From JAJYKC01 sp963823105 (GTDB taxonomy: Bacteria > Acidobacteriota > Terriglobia > Bryobacterales > Bryobacteraceae), in assembly GCA_963823105.1 (NCBI GenBank), contig CAWGKC010000009.1:186001-250000 (forward strand): a stretch of 64,000 nt of DNA. Direction: 5' to 3'. A program made the translations under genes and the position numbers. The notes under the pieces were generated by a model. That model worked only from the letters and a program-made list of their open reading frames with translations, was not told the origin of the DNA and did not search any database. How positions within the stretch are numbered: position 1 is the first letter of the stretch; each line of letters opens with the position of its first letter. Below, one piece after another: positions 16,930-26,562 of the stretch.

Positions 16930-17940
16930 ATGCTTGCCTTACAAATCCGCGAGGTCGGATCGCTCGGCCTCGTCAACACACCCAAACCCGCCCTTCGCCC
17001 GAACTGCCTGCTGGTGCGCGTCGCGGCCTCCGGCATCTGTGGCACCGATCCGCATATTCTTCACGGCCTCTATCCCGCCAACCTGCCGCTTATCCCTGGC
17101 CATGAGTACGCCGGCGTCGTCGAGGCTATCGGCGACGGCGTCGACGGCTTCGCTCCCGGCGATCACGTCGCCGTCGATCCGAACATTGTCTGCGGCGTCT
17201 GCGGCTTCTGCCGCCGGGGCAAAGTGCATCTGTGCAAGAATCTCATCGCCCTCGGCGTCAACATTCCCGGCGGCTTCGCCGAGTATTGCCTGGTTCCGGT
17301 TTCCCAGGCTTACAAAATCCCGGACAGCCTTCCGCTCGCTCACGCCGCACTCGCCGAGCCCGTTGGCTGCTGCTTGCGCGGCGTCGACCTATCCGGCATC
17401 GTCTCCGGCGACGTCGTCCTCATCTTCGGCGCCGGACCGATGGGAGCGATCATTCTTCAGCTTGCCCGCATGCAGGGCGCCAGCCACGTCATTGTCGTCG
17501 ACCCGCAGGAGCGGCGGCGGAAACGGGCCTCGGCGCTCGGCGCGTCCTGGACCATCGATCCAGCCAAAGACGACGCCGCGCGGGCCGTCCGGGATCAGTA
17601 TCCGGACGGAGTGAACGTGGTCTTCGATTGCTCCGGCAATATCGCGGCGGTCCGCCAGACGTTGCAGGCCGTCATGCGCGGCGGAACGGTCATGCTCTAC
17701 GGCGTCTGCCACAAGGACGCCAACCTGGACGTCAATCCATTTTGGGTCAACGACAACGAAATCACGATTCGCGGATCCTACAACAACCCGAATACGATGG
17801 CGCGCGCCCTCGACCTTCTCGTGAGCGGACGCATCGACGCGGAAGCCGTGGTCACCCATCGGATGCCGCTCAAAAATGGTTTGGAGGCGTTTCAATTGAA
17901 CGGCGGCGCGGAATGTTTAAAGGTCATGATCGAACCATGA
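16930..17940 (+). CDS. Zinc-dependent medium-chain dehydrogenase (sorbitol/threonine dehydrogenase type)
   Basis: A 336-residue NAD(P)-dependent alcohol dehydrogenase. Catalytic zinc ligands lie in SGICGTD and PGHEYAGVVE; the structural zinc is bound by the four cysteines of CGVCGFCRRGKVHLC; the Rossmann motif is FGAGPMGAI. It oxidises a polyol or sugar hydroxyl to the ketone in the cytoplasm. The length is typical and no frameshift is seen. The start at 16930 follows directly on the SIS gene stop, and the sialidase-like gene begins at the base after its own stop, so it is inside the LacI-controlled operon. Confidence 0.9.
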   Translation: MLALQIREVGSLGLVNTPKPALRPNCLLVRVAASGICGTDPHILHGLYPANLPLIPGHEYAGVVEAIGDGVDGFAPGDHVAVDPNIVCGVCGFCRRGKVHLCKNLIALGVNIPGGFAEYCLVPVSQAYKIPDSLPLAHAALAEPVGCCLRGVDLSGIVSGDVVLIFGAGPMGAIILQLARMQGASHVIVVDPQERRRKRASALGASWTIDPAKDDAARAVRDQYPDGVNVVFDCSGNIAAVRQTLQAVMRGGTVMLYGVCHKDANLDVNPFWVNDNEITIRGSYNNPNTMARALDLLVSGRIDAEAVVTHRMPLKNGLEAFQLNGGAECLKVMIEP

Positions 17941-19108
17941 GTGCGCTTACCGGCGAGGCGCGCACGCCGTTCCTCATGGGGCCGCCTGCGGCCGTCCTTT
18001 TGGACGCGTCTGGTTGTTCTCGTGTCCGTGCCGGGGCTCGGCGTCACGGCCTTCGCCGCCGGACCGCACCGTGGTCGTCTATCAGAAGCCCGGCCGGTTC
18101 GCCGGTTGGCCGGCGAATCACGGTCTCTGGTCCTGGGGCGGCGAAATCGTGGCCGGCTTCGAGGCCGGTTACTTTCACATGCGCCAACCCGGCGAGCACG
18201 AGCACTCGATCGAATACCGCCGTCCGGCCGAACACCTGCTCGCGCGAAGCCTCGATGGCGGCGAAACCTGGACCATCGAGAAGCCTCCGGGCTTGCTCGC
18301 TCCGCCGGGCACGAAAGTCGCCGGCGTTCCCACCGAACCCGGCGGAAAGCCCGTGGCACATTGTCCCGGCGGTCTCGATTTCACCAGCCCCGGTTTCGCC
18401 ATCACCTTCCGCATGGCCGGCATCGACATCGGCCCCTCTCGTTTCTACGATTCCATGGACCGCGGCAAAACCTGGAGCGGACCCTATCGCCTCCCGGGGT
18501 TCGGACAGAAAGGCATCGCCGCGCGCACCGATTACCTCATCAACGGCCCGCACGACATGACCGTGTTCCTCACCGCCGCCAAGTCCAATGGCCATGAAGG
18601 CCGCGTCATCTGCGTCCGCACCATCGACGGCGCCAAATCCTGGAAATTTCTTTCCTACGTCACCCCGGAGCCGCAAGGCCGCGATCACGCCATCATGCCG
18701 TCCTCCGTTCGCTTATCCTCCGCCACCATTCTTACCGCCGTCCGCTACCGGAACTGGATCGATCTCTATCGCTCCGACGACGATGGCCAGACCTGGAAAT
18801 TCGTCAGCCGTCCCGCTCCGGATACGGATAACCCTCCCAGCCTGGTCCGTCTTCGCGACCGGCGCCTGGTCCTTACCTATGGCCGCCGTACCGCGCCCTT
18901 CGGCATTCGCGCGCGCACCAGCGCCGACGACGGCGCCACCTGGAGCGGCGAGATCGTTCTTCGTAAAGATGGCGGCTCATGGGACCTGGGCTACACCCGC
19001 AGCGTCCAGCGCCCCGACGGCAAGGTCGTCACCGTCTACTACTTCAACGACTCGCCCGATCACGAGCGCCAGATCGATGCGACCATCTGGGACCCTAACG
19101 CGCCATAA
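17941..19108 (+). CDS. Secreted sialidase-like (BNR) protein, frameshifted
   Basis: A repaired 388-residue protein. From GTG 17941 it reads an arginine-rich N-terminus, then the hydrophobic segment FWTRLVVLVSVPGLGVTAFA, a plausible signal peptide; an extra base near 18061 moves the frame into DRTVVVYQK and the propeller. Asp-box motifs are SLDGGETW, SMDRGKTW, SDDDGQTW and SADDGATW, so the fold is a BNR/sialidase-like propeller of about 330 residues. The conserved RCP-type arginine triad of true sialidases was not traced, so the activity is open. It ends the LacI-controlled operon and would act outside the cytoplasm, releasing sugar for the upstream enzymes. Confidence 0.83.
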
Positions 19109-19197
19109 CGCTACTCGTGAGACTTGTCCATCGTCTTCACAATTTGATCAGCGTGCCGGTCGGCGTCCGCTATAGTAGCGAAGAGGCAATAGCCGCG

Positions 19198-20915
19198 ATG
19201 ATCCATCAACGAATGAACCGGCGAGGATTCATGAATCTTACCGGGGCGGGCATCGCCGCAGTCGCGGGAGGGGCATGGCCATGCGCGGCGGCGGCCGACG
19301 GAGGGCTGGACGCCGACTTGGTTGTCTTCAACGCCAAGGTCTATACGGTGGATTCGCGTGAACCAAGGGCGGAGGCATTTGCGGTCCGCGGCGGCCGGTT
19401 CGCCGCGGTGGGGAGCACCGGCGACATGAAGGCGCTCATCGGCAAAACGGACTCAGACACTCGACGCGAAACAGATGACCGTCGTACCCGGGTTCATCGA
19501 CTGCCACAACCACGCCGGAGGCGACATACTGCTCTACGAAGTCCTCGTCGGCAATCCGTTCGTCGTCGAGTTTGTGACGATCGCCAGCATTGTCGAGAAA
19601 CTTCGCGCCAGAGCCCGCGAGACTCCGCCGGGAACCTGGGTCGAAGGCTATTTCTTCGACGACACCAAGGTGAAGGACAATCGCCAGTTGAACGTTCATG
19701 ACCTCGACCGGGTGTCTACGGATCACCCCGTCGCGGTTCATCATCGTGGCGGCCACACGGACTTCTATAACAGCAAGGCCTTTGAAATGGCGGGCGTCAA
19801 CAAGGACACAACGAATCCGGCCGGAGGAACGTTCGACCGCGACGCGAGCGGCGATCTCAACGGCCGGGTTACCGACCTTGCGATGGATGTGCTGCGCAGG
19901 GCAGGAAAGCGGCCGGCCTTTACCGCGGAGGAGAGAGTGAGGCGCAGCCGCGACGGACTGGCGTACATCTCCAAACAGTTCGTTCGTTATGGCCTCACCA
20001 GCGTTCATCACGAGGGCGGGGACCTGTTCGATTTGCAGCAGGTGCGGGCGCGCGGAGACCTGCTGCACCGTGTCAGCTACGAGTCCGGCGGCAAAGTCCT
20101 GGATGCGATGATCGCCGCCGGCATCCGCTCCGGCTTCGGCGACGAGTGGATCCGGTTGGGAGCCACCTCCGAACACACCGTCGACGGATCGTTCTCGGAA
20201 CGCACGATGGCGCTCAGCACGCCTTATCCGGGAGTGACGCCGCCCTATAAGGGCAACGTCACCGAGACCCAGGACGCTCTGAACGCGTGGATCGAACGGG
20301 TGCATCGGGCGGGTATCCAGGTCAACTGCCACGCCAATGGGGATGTGGCCATCGATATGGTGATGACGGCGGTCGAGCGGGCACAACGGCGGTTCCCTCG
20401 GGCGGACGCGCGTCCCAAGATCACGCATTGCACGTTGATAAACGACGGCCTTCTACGGAGAATCAAGGCCGCCGGGGCTGTCCCCGCGCCGTTCACAACA
20501 TACGCTTACTACAACTCCGACAAGTTCCGTTTTTATGGCGAAGACCTGATGAAGCGATGCATGGCTTTCCGCAGTTTTCTCGACGCCGGAATTCCGGTGG
20601 CGGCAGGTTCGGACTTCAGTCCAGGTCCATTCGATCCGCGGATGGCGATTCAGGGGATGGTCACGCGCACCGGGTGGAATGGCGAAACATGGGGAGCGCA
20701 ATCAGCGGATCAGCGTGGACGAGGCGCTGCGGGTCAACACGCTAAACGGCGCGTATAATTCGCATGAGGAAGCGATCAAGGGATCCATCACGCCCGGCAA
20801 ACTGGCGGATTTCGTCGTACTGGCGGACGATCCTCACACGGTGGACCAGGAGAAGATTAAGGACATCGAGATCGTTCGCACCGTGGTAGGCGGCTCCACG
20901 GTCTACCAGGTCTGA
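19198..20915 (+). CDS. YtcJ-like amidohydrolase-3 family protein, Tat-exported, two frameshifts
   Basis: A metal-dependent hydrolase of the amidohydrolase-3 (YtcJ/exoenzyme regulatory AepA) group. The N-terminus MNRRGFMNLTGAGIAAVAGG is a twin-arginine signal. Metal-site motifs are VPGFIDCHNHAGG, QVNCHANGD, ITHCTLIND and AGSDFSPGPFDP. Extra bases near 19448 and 20700 break the frame; the true C-terminus SVDEALRVNTLNGAY followed by GSITPGKLADFVVL lies in the third frame. Repaired length is 571 residues, typical. ATG 19213 begins exactly at the Tat motif and is an equally good start. The substrate is unknown; the family often hydrolyses amides of aromatic compounds. It stands alone, 89 bases after the LacI operon. 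Confidence 0.83.
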
Positions 20916-21268
20916 CGTACCGGAGCCTCTTGACACTCATGCCGCGGGATCGGGAGGGATCAGTCGAACAGCGAATCCTCGGCCGTTCCCCAGCCTGCAT
21001 TCGATCTGGTGGACCGGGCTGGCCGCTTTTCGGTTTCGGATCGCGCGGGACTCGGCGGAGGCGGCGCATATCCTTGGCGGCCGCTCCTACTAGGTCATGA
21101 CGGTGGCGGCGGTTCCGCTTCCCGGCCAGGGTCGCGGCGCAGTTCCCAACCGGAAGACGATCTTGGTGATACCATCGGAAAAACCCTCCCTCCGATACAA
21201 GCCGGCGCATCGGAGCGGTGCGCAAGATCGCGTGCGGGGGCCGGAAGGAAATCCGAGGAGAAACGGAT
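20916..21268. other. Intergenic region, no gene recognised
   Basis: No frame across these 353 bases has recognisable protein features. Its last bases carry GAGGAG at 21255-21260, nine bases before the ATG at 21269, which is the ribosome binding site of the next gene. I saw no convincing promoter hexamers or repeats. Confidence 0.5.
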
Positions 21269-22534
21269 ATGTCACGATTCAGCTATTGCATGGCCGCGTT
21301 GGTTGCCGTTGTTCTCGCGACGCCGGGATGCACCACCTCTCACGCCAACGCGATTGGACGCCGCGTGGTTACCGTGGCTCAGTCCGGCGCGGCGGACGTG
21401 GTGGGGAGCGACAGCGCGGCGCTGCGGAAGGCGGCCGGAATGCTTCGGCCCGGGGATACGCTTTCGATCGGGGCGGGAACCTACGCGATGGACGATAGTC
21501 TTTCGATCCCATCCGGCGTCACGGTGCGGGGCGTGGCGGGGAAGACGATTCTGCGAAAGAGTCCCGGCGTCGAAAGCGCGCTCATCGAGGATGGCGACTA
21601 CGGCGATACGTTGCTGGCCGTTGCGGAGCCGGGCAAGTTTCACCCGGGGATGGGCGTGTCTATCACCGACGACAAGCTCAACGCGGGTTGGGACATCACC
21701 GTATCGAAAGTAGCCGCCGTCCAGGCGCCGTATCTCCGGATCGACCCGATGACCGTTCGCGATTACTCCCAGGAGGAGAATCACGCCCGCGTCCGCAATA
21801 TCTTTCCGATCCTGTGCGTGAAGAACGCGGCCAACGTCGTTTTGGAGAACTTGACCGTCGATGGCGATCGCGCGGAGAACGCCTACATAGACGGCTGCCG
21901 CGGCGGCGCGATCTATCTGTACCAGGTGCGCAACGTCTCCGTCCGCAACTGCGTGGCGCGTAACTATAACGGCGACGGAATCTCCATCCAGATCAGCGAT
22001 CGCGTGGAAGTGGTGAATAGCGAGTCCTACGGACACGCAGGTTACGGAATCCACCCGGGCACCGGAAGCGTAAGCACGCTGGTGAGGGGCTGCCGGATGC
22101 ACGACAACGGCGATATTGGCCTGTTCCTGTGCTGGCGCGTGCGGCACGGCCATTTTGAAAACAACGTCATCGAAAACAACGGCCACTATGGGATTTCGAT
22201 TGGCCACAAAGATACCGACAACGAATTCACCGGCAACACCATCGCGGGGAACGGCATCAGCGGAGTTTACTTCCGCAAAGAGACGCCGGCTAATAGCGGC
22301 AGCCGAAACGTTTTCCGCAACAACAAGGTGATTAACAACGGCAATGCCCTGGAAGGATACGGATTCTATATTTCACCTCATACCGAGGATCTGACTTTCG
22401 AGGGCAATGAGATCGCCGATACGCGGCAGACCGGGCGCACCCAGCGGCAGGCGATCTTCAAAAGCCCTGGCGTTGAGAGCGGCGACTCCGGCCGCAAAAA
22501 GCCCACCAGCGCTCAGAACCAGAGCGGGCTATAG
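21269..22534 (+). CDS. Exported right-handed parallel beta-helix protein
   Basis: A 421-residue protein. The N-terminus (MSRFSYCMAALVAVVLATPGCTTSH) is a signal peptide with a lipobox-like end (ATPGC), not a perfect lipobox because position -3 is threonine. Residues ~45-400 hold repeated beta-helix rungs: NVVLENLTVDGDR, NVSVRNCVARNYNGDGISI, HFENNVIENNGHYGISIG, NEFTGNTIAGNGISGVYF. The fold is shared by pectate lyases, epimerases and glycan-binding proteins; no catalytic residues are clear enough to choose. The start is fixed by GAGGAG nine bases upstream and by the signal peptide; the longer open frame begins before the ribosome site. It is convergent with the GH20 gene. Confidence 0.83.
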   Translation: MSRFSYCMAALVAVVLATPGCTTSHANAIGRRVVTVAQSGAADVVGSDSAALRKAAGMLRPGDTLSIGAGTYAMDDSLSIPSGVTVRGVAGKTILRKSPGVESALIEDGDYGDTLLAVAEPGKFHPGMGVSITDDKLNAGWDITVSKVAAVQAPYLRIDPMTVRDYSQEENHARVRNIFPILCVKNAANVVLENLTVDGDRAENAYIDGCRGGAIYLYQVRNVSVRNCVARNYNGDGISIQISDRVEVVNSESYGHAGYGIHPGTGSVSTLVRGCRMHDNGDIGLFLCWRVRHGHFENNVIENNGHYGISIGHKDTDNEFTGNTIAGNGISGVYFRKETPANSGSRNVFRNNKVINNGNALEGYGFYISPHTEDLTFEGNEIADTRQTGRTQRQAIFKSPGVESGDSGRKKPTSAQNQSGL

Positions 22535-22564
22535 CCGCATCGGCGCCGGGACTTACGCGCCCAT

Positions 22565-24898
22565 TCAACCGCGCTTTCTGACGGCGCTGATGGCCTTCAG
22601 ATAGATCGCGTTACTCGGGATGACGGGGCCGAAGCCGTTAATGAATCGAGATGATCCGCCGCGGAATCCGGTGGTGCCTTTGAGGCGAACGCTGGCGATA
22701 GTCTGACCCAGACGCGGGTTTGTCCATTCGTAAGCGAAGAAAGTGATTGCCTTATTCCCAACGCCTCCCAACGCGACGGCGTCCGCGCCGTAACAGTAGT
22801 CGCTGGCCGAGGTGCGGGCGGCCCAGTTCCACTCCTGTATATTGACGCCATAGCGGATCGGGATGGTGGCGACGAAGCCATCGGCATAGACGATCTCGTA
22901 CCAACCCAGCAGATCGGCGGTGTCGTCCGGATCGTAGATCAGGCGGAAGGACTCCTTGTTGGTTGCCGCGCGGGCGGCGGCGTGAAGGAAGATCAGACTG
23001 GTTGCGTCGACGCCGATCGCGATGTTTCCAGACTCTTTGGGAAGCCCGGTGCCACCGGCGCCATCGACGCCCACGACGACGACCGACCGGTTCGCATCGC
23101 CCGAGAGTTGGAACGGCGTGTTGCCGAACGAGACGGCGCCGTGGTTCATCGCGGTCAGATCCACGCCGAGCGCCTTCTCCGTTAAACCGGCGTTGAAGCC
23201 GGCGGCGATCGAGACCGGCTCGATGGTGCGCTCGGTTTGGCTGGGCGGTTGCACTCCCCGGAAACGGATCCGAATGTCCGGCGCCATCCGCTGGATCAGG
23301 CCGGAGAGATCCCGCCCATCGATCGCCTCGCCGCGCCAAAGGTCGTGAGCGCCGCTCAACAGTTCGGGCAGCAGATCCTTGCCGAAGCCGGCCTCGTTGG
23401 TTGCAAACCACGCCGAAGGCGCGCCGCCGCGAATCGAGTTGCGGGCGATGCGCGCGGCGAAGTTCTCCATGCCGGGCGTGAAGTTGCCGTAGATCTCTTC
23501 GAATCCCATGTCTTCAAGTCGAGCCTCGAATCCTTCGGCCTGTTTCGCGTTCCATTCCGATCCCTCGGCGGACCAGAACCAGTTGAAGATCAGGATGTCT
23601 TTCGGGATCAGCCGCGCCACCTGTTCGCGCGTCATGCCGCCCGGCGCCTCGTAAGCGAACCCGTCCGGCGCCTTCTTCTTTTGCAGTCCCACGCCCCGGA
23701 CGCCCTCAAGCAGCATGTCTCCCCACATGGCCATGCGGACGCCCTTGGCCGCGAGATAGTCGTGGATCTTGCGCACGTCCTCCCCGTAAAGCTCGCGAAT
23801 GTCCTTGCCGCGGCAGCGGGGACAAAGTCCGACGGGCTGGAACAGTTCATCGTGCCCGGCATGCACCATGCGCGGCTTCAATAAGTCGATGTACTCGTCG
23901 TAGACGTCGAACAGGAGTTTATAACTCTCCGGATTCGAAGGGCAGTAAGTGTCGGGCCAGCGCTCGCCCGGCACCTCCGACAGTTCGGGATGAGCCGACA
24001 GCAGATAGTAACTGTGAGTGAAGGATGGCAGCTCCGGAACGAATTCGATATGGAACTGCCGGACGTATCGGGCGAGATCGGCGACTTCTTCTTTTTCGAG
24101 AAAGCCGCCGTCGGCGGTGTCCTGGTGCGAGGAATTGATTTCGAAATCGTGCGGCGCGAAGGGCGGGTAATTGCGGCGCCAGTAGTTCGTCTCCCGGGAG
24201 AAGCGCACCCACGCCGCGTTGAGTTCGGGATGCCGGTCGAGCCGCATGGAGGCGTTCATTTCCACGATCAGCGTGTTGTACTTGTAGAGCGCCAGGCTGT
24301 CGCGGACGAAGCGCTTGAAGAAGGGGATGTTATTGCGCCCAGGCAAGTAGAGCTTGAAGCCGCGGAAGGGCTTCGCGGGCCAGTCGCGGATCTCGTAGCC
24401 GGCGAAGTGAAGGGCATCGGAGCGCTTCACGGCCAACTGGCGCAGCGATTGCAGCCCGTAAAATGCGCCGCGGTCGTCGCTGCCCGCAACGACGACGATT
24501 CGGGGACCTGTGTGGAGGACGTAGCCCTCAGGCCCCGGATTCCGGGCATCCACTTTCAAGGCATGGCCCGCGCAGTATTCGGCCACCAAGGGATTTGCGA
24601 AGGTTCCCATGACGATCAGCTTCCGCCCGGGCGCGAGACGCTCCAGGCGCTCGATCTTCAGGTGCAAGTCGAAACGGTCGCCAAGTTCTTCGGCCAGCAT
24701 CCGGGCCAGGAACAAGTCCTGCTCGGAAGGCGCGGCCGGGATTGCGATGACGCTGGTCCGGTCCAAGACGAAATCGCCAGCCGCGGGCGACGACTCGCGC
24801 GGCGCCGGGAAGATCGGCGAAGTCTCTATGGCCGATGCCGGAAAAGCCGCCGATGCGAGAACGGCGCCGAGCCAAAACGCTTTCGAACGTTTCTTCAC
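22565..24898 (-). CDS. Glycoside hydrolase family 20 protein (beta-N-acetylhexosaminidase type)
   Basis: A 777-residue exported enzyme: signal peptide (residues 1-23, ending FPASA), an N-terminal GH20b-like alpha/beta domain to about residue 165 (IVVVAGSDDRGAFYGLQSL), then the catalytic TIM barrel beginning FRGFKLYLPG. The adjacent catalytic Asp-Glu pair lies in HAGHDELF near residue 347, in place of the more usual HIGGDE. The last 230 residues are a beta-rich domain of unknown type. It removes terminal beta-linked GlcNAc or GalNAc from glycans. It begins 18 bases after the ferredoxin reductase gene on the same strand, so read-through from the rnf operon is possible. Confidence 0.87.
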   Translation of the reverse strand: MKKRSKAFWLGAVLASAAFPASAIETSPIFPAPRESSPAAGDFVLDRTSVIAIPAAPSEQDLFLARMLAEELGDRFDLHLKIERLERLAPGRKLIVMGTFANPLVAEYCAGHALKVDARNPGPEGYVLHTGPRIVVVAGSDDRGAFYGLQSLRQLAVKRSDALHFAGYEIRDWPAKPFRGFKLYLPGRNNIPFFKRFVRDSLALYKYNTLIVEMNASMRLDRHPELNAAWVRFSRETNYWRRNYPPFAPHDFEINSSHQDTADGGFLEKEEVADLARYVRQFHIEFVPELPSFTHSYYLLSAHPELSEVPGERWPDTYCPSNPESYKLLFDVYDEYIDLLKPRMVHAGHDELFQPVGLCPRCRGKDIRELYGEDVRKIHDYLAAKGVRMAMWGDMLLEGVRGVGLQKKKAPDGFAYEAPGGMTREQVARLIPKDILIFNWFWSAEGSEWNAKQAEGFEARLEDMGFEEIYGNFTPGMENFAARIARNSIRGGAPSAWFATNEAGFGKDLLPELLSGAHDLWRGEAIDGRDLSGLIQRMAPDIRIRFRGVQPPSQTERTIEPVSIAAGFNAGLTEKALGVDLTAMNHGAVSFGNTPFQLSGDANRSVVVVGVDGAGGTGLPKESGNIAIGVDATSLIFLHAAARAATNKESFRLIYDPDDTADLLGWYEIVYADGFVATIPIRYGVNIQEWNWAARTSASDYCYGADAVALGGVGNKAITFFAYEWTNPRLGQTIASVRLKGTTGFRGGSSRFINGFGPVIPSNAIYLKAISAVRKRG

Positions 24899-24916
24899 GC
24901 CCGCTCCGCCGGATCG

Positions 24917-25780
24917 TTACTCGTAAAGCAATTCCGACAACCGTCCTTCCGCCACCAAATGCTCGCGCGCATCCCGCCATGCCTCCGCGGAGCCCGCGGC
25001 GACCGCCATCGCGCTCTCGAATTTGTGCGCGGCATTTAACAGACCCGCCAAATAGACATACGTTTTCGGACTCCGCACCATCTCCCACACTTCGCGGGAA
25101 TTCTCGATTATCACACGGTCCAGCGCGGGGGCCGCGTCGAAGGCCGGGCGCGGGCTCAGGGCTTCAAACGCCCGGAACGACTCCTGGTCGTAATACAGGC
25201 CGAGGTCCCGGTTCAGTTCATTCAAATACAACAGTTCCATGCCGGTCTTGGCGCCATAAAACAGCCGGACCTTGCCTTTCCAACCCTTGTGCCCGCTATA
25301 AATGTGCTTCACAAAAGCGCGAAACGGCGCGATGCCCGTTCCGGCGCCCACCATGAGTAAGTTGCAGGAATCGTCGGAGGGCACGGGAAAAGGGAGACCA
25401 TACGGGCCGGTGATCTGAATCGTTTCGCCCGCCCGTGCGTCGCAAAGATAGTTAGAGGCTTGGCCGGGATACCGCTCGCCGCTGATGTCGTCGATGTAAA
25501 AACAGCGCCGCACGCAAATCGAAATCGTATTTGCGCGGTGGTCCTCTCCTTCGCGCGGGCTGGCGATCGAATACAGGCGGAGATGGTTGGGACTGCCAAA
25601 TGCATGCGGGCCGGGCGGCAGCACGCCGATGCTCTGGCCTTCCAGGTAATCGGGGGCGCCACCGGGAACTTCCAACACCAGATGGCGCACCTCCGCCTCC
25701 GCGTCGATGGGCGTGATCCGGTCGCTCGTCACCAGCGCCGCCGGATATCGATGAGTAACGTCCAATTCACGTAAGTTCAT
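24917..25780 (-). CDS. Plant-type ferredoxin-NAD(P)+ reductase
   Basis: A 287-residue FAD enzyme. RLYSIAS is the FAD-binding RxYS motif, GQASNYLCD fits the second FAD contact, LLMVGAGTGIAPFRAF binds the pyrophosphate of NAD(P), and KTYVYLAGL closes the domain. It moves electrons between ferredoxin and NAD(P)H in the cytoplasm. The start at ATG 25780 is chosen because the longer frame would overlap the upstream Cys-rich gene more deeply; the chosen ATG still overlaps it by 14 bases, suggesting coupled translation. It is the last clear member of the rnf-PFOR operon and gives reduced ferredoxin a route that bypasses the ion pump. Confidence 0.9.
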   Translation of the reverse strand: MNLRELDVTHRYPAALVTSDRITPIDAEAEVRHLVLEVPGGAPDYLEGQSIGVLPPGPHAFGSPNHLRLYSIASPREGEDHRANTISICVRRCFYIDDISGERYPGQASNYLCDARAGETIQITGPYGLPFPVPSDDSCNLLMVGAGTGIAPFRAFVKHIYSGHKGWKGKVRLFYGAKTGMELLYLNELNRDLGLYYDQESFRAFEALSPRPAFDAAPALDRVIIENSREVWEMVRSPKTYVYLAGLLNAAHKFESAMAVAAGSAEAWRDAREHLVAEGRLSELLYE

Positions 25781-25976
25781 GATGCTCCTCGTTTGTATTT
25801 CCGCCGTGACATCCGCCGCTCCGGCAACCGGCGCAGCCATGAGTCATATGTTCGAGCACGTCCCGGTCCCCGCGGCAGCCGGACTTACGCCGGACATACG
25901 TCATCCACAGGAACCACGCGCCCATCACAATGAATATTCCGAGCGCCGTTCTCAACAAAGTAACGATCGTTTCCAT
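25767..25976 (-). CDS. Small Cys-rich single-pass membrane protein in the rnf operon
   Basis: A 69-residue protein starting METIVTLLRTALG. Residues ~4-25 are one transmembrane helix (GIFIVMGAWFLWMTYV), followed by positive residues and a Cys/His-rich tail (SGCRGDRD, THGCAGCRSGGCHGG). The start follows the rnfA stop by one base, with GGAGG inside the end of rnfA; the stop overlaps the reductase start. The shape recalls NqrM, the small Cys-containing maturation factor of the related Na+-NQR, and FeoB-associated Cys-rich proteins, but I see no firm sequence match. A role in metal or cofactor delivery to Rnf is a guess from position. Confidence 0.72.
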   Translation of the reverse strand: METIVTLLRTALGIFIVMGAWFLWMTYVRRKSGCRGDRDVLEHMTHGCAGCRSGGCHGGNTNEEHHELT

Positions 25977-25977
25977 C

Positions 25978-26562
25978 TCAACCTCCGTTGCCCATGCCCG
26001 CAAAGCCCATGAACGCCAGAGACAAAATACTGGCCAGCACGAGCGTCAATGCCGTTCCGCGCGCCAGGATGGGGATATCGCCGAGATCCGTGCGCTCCCG
26101 GACCAGCGAGAGAAGAACCAGGGCCATGCAGTACCCGCCGCTCGCGGCGACCGCGAAGACCGTGCTTTGGACGAAATTGTACTTACGGAAGGTCTGAAAC
26201 AGCGGCACCGCCAGCACCGCGCAATTGGTGGTGATCAACGGCAGATACACGCCTAATTCGCGGAACAGCGACGGGCTCTTTTTGCGGATGAACATTTCGG
26301 TCAACTGCACGGTGGCGGCGATAATGATGATGTAGACGATCAGGCGCAGGTATTCGGCGTGAAGGCGGACCAGCAGCAGATTCGCGGCAAAGGAAAGCAC
26401 GCTGCTGACGACGATGACGAACATCACCGATACGCCCATGCGCCAGGCCGTCGAAAACTTTCCCGACATGCCCAGAAAAGAGCACATGCCCAGAAAGACG
26501 CAGAGGACAAAATTGTTGATCAGAAAAGCGTCGAGAAAAATGTGCGTTAAGGATTCATTCAT
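25978..26562 (-). CDS. rnfA: Rnf electron transport complex subunit A
   Basis: A 194-residue integral membrane protein with six predicted helices. The segments FLINNFVLCVFLGMCSFLG and GVYLPLITTNCAVLAVPLF carry the two conserved cysteines that, in known Rnf/NQR structures, hold an intramembrane iron-sulfur centre with RnfE. TTNCA favours RnfA over its NQR homologue NqrE. The start ATG 26562 overlaps the rnfE stop by four bases. It belongs to the complex that oxidises ferredoxin, reduces NAD+ and pumps Na+ or H+. Confidence 0.93.
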   Translation of the reverse strand: MNESLTHIFLDAFLINNFVLCVFLGMCSFLGMSGKFSTAWRMGVSVMFVIVVSSVLSFAANLLLVRLHAEYLRLIVYIIIIAATVQLTEMFIRKKSPSLFRELGVYLPLITTNCAVLAVPLFQTFRKYNFVQSTVFAVAASGGYCMALVLLSLVRERTDLGDIPILARGTALTLVLASILSLAFMGFAGMGNGG

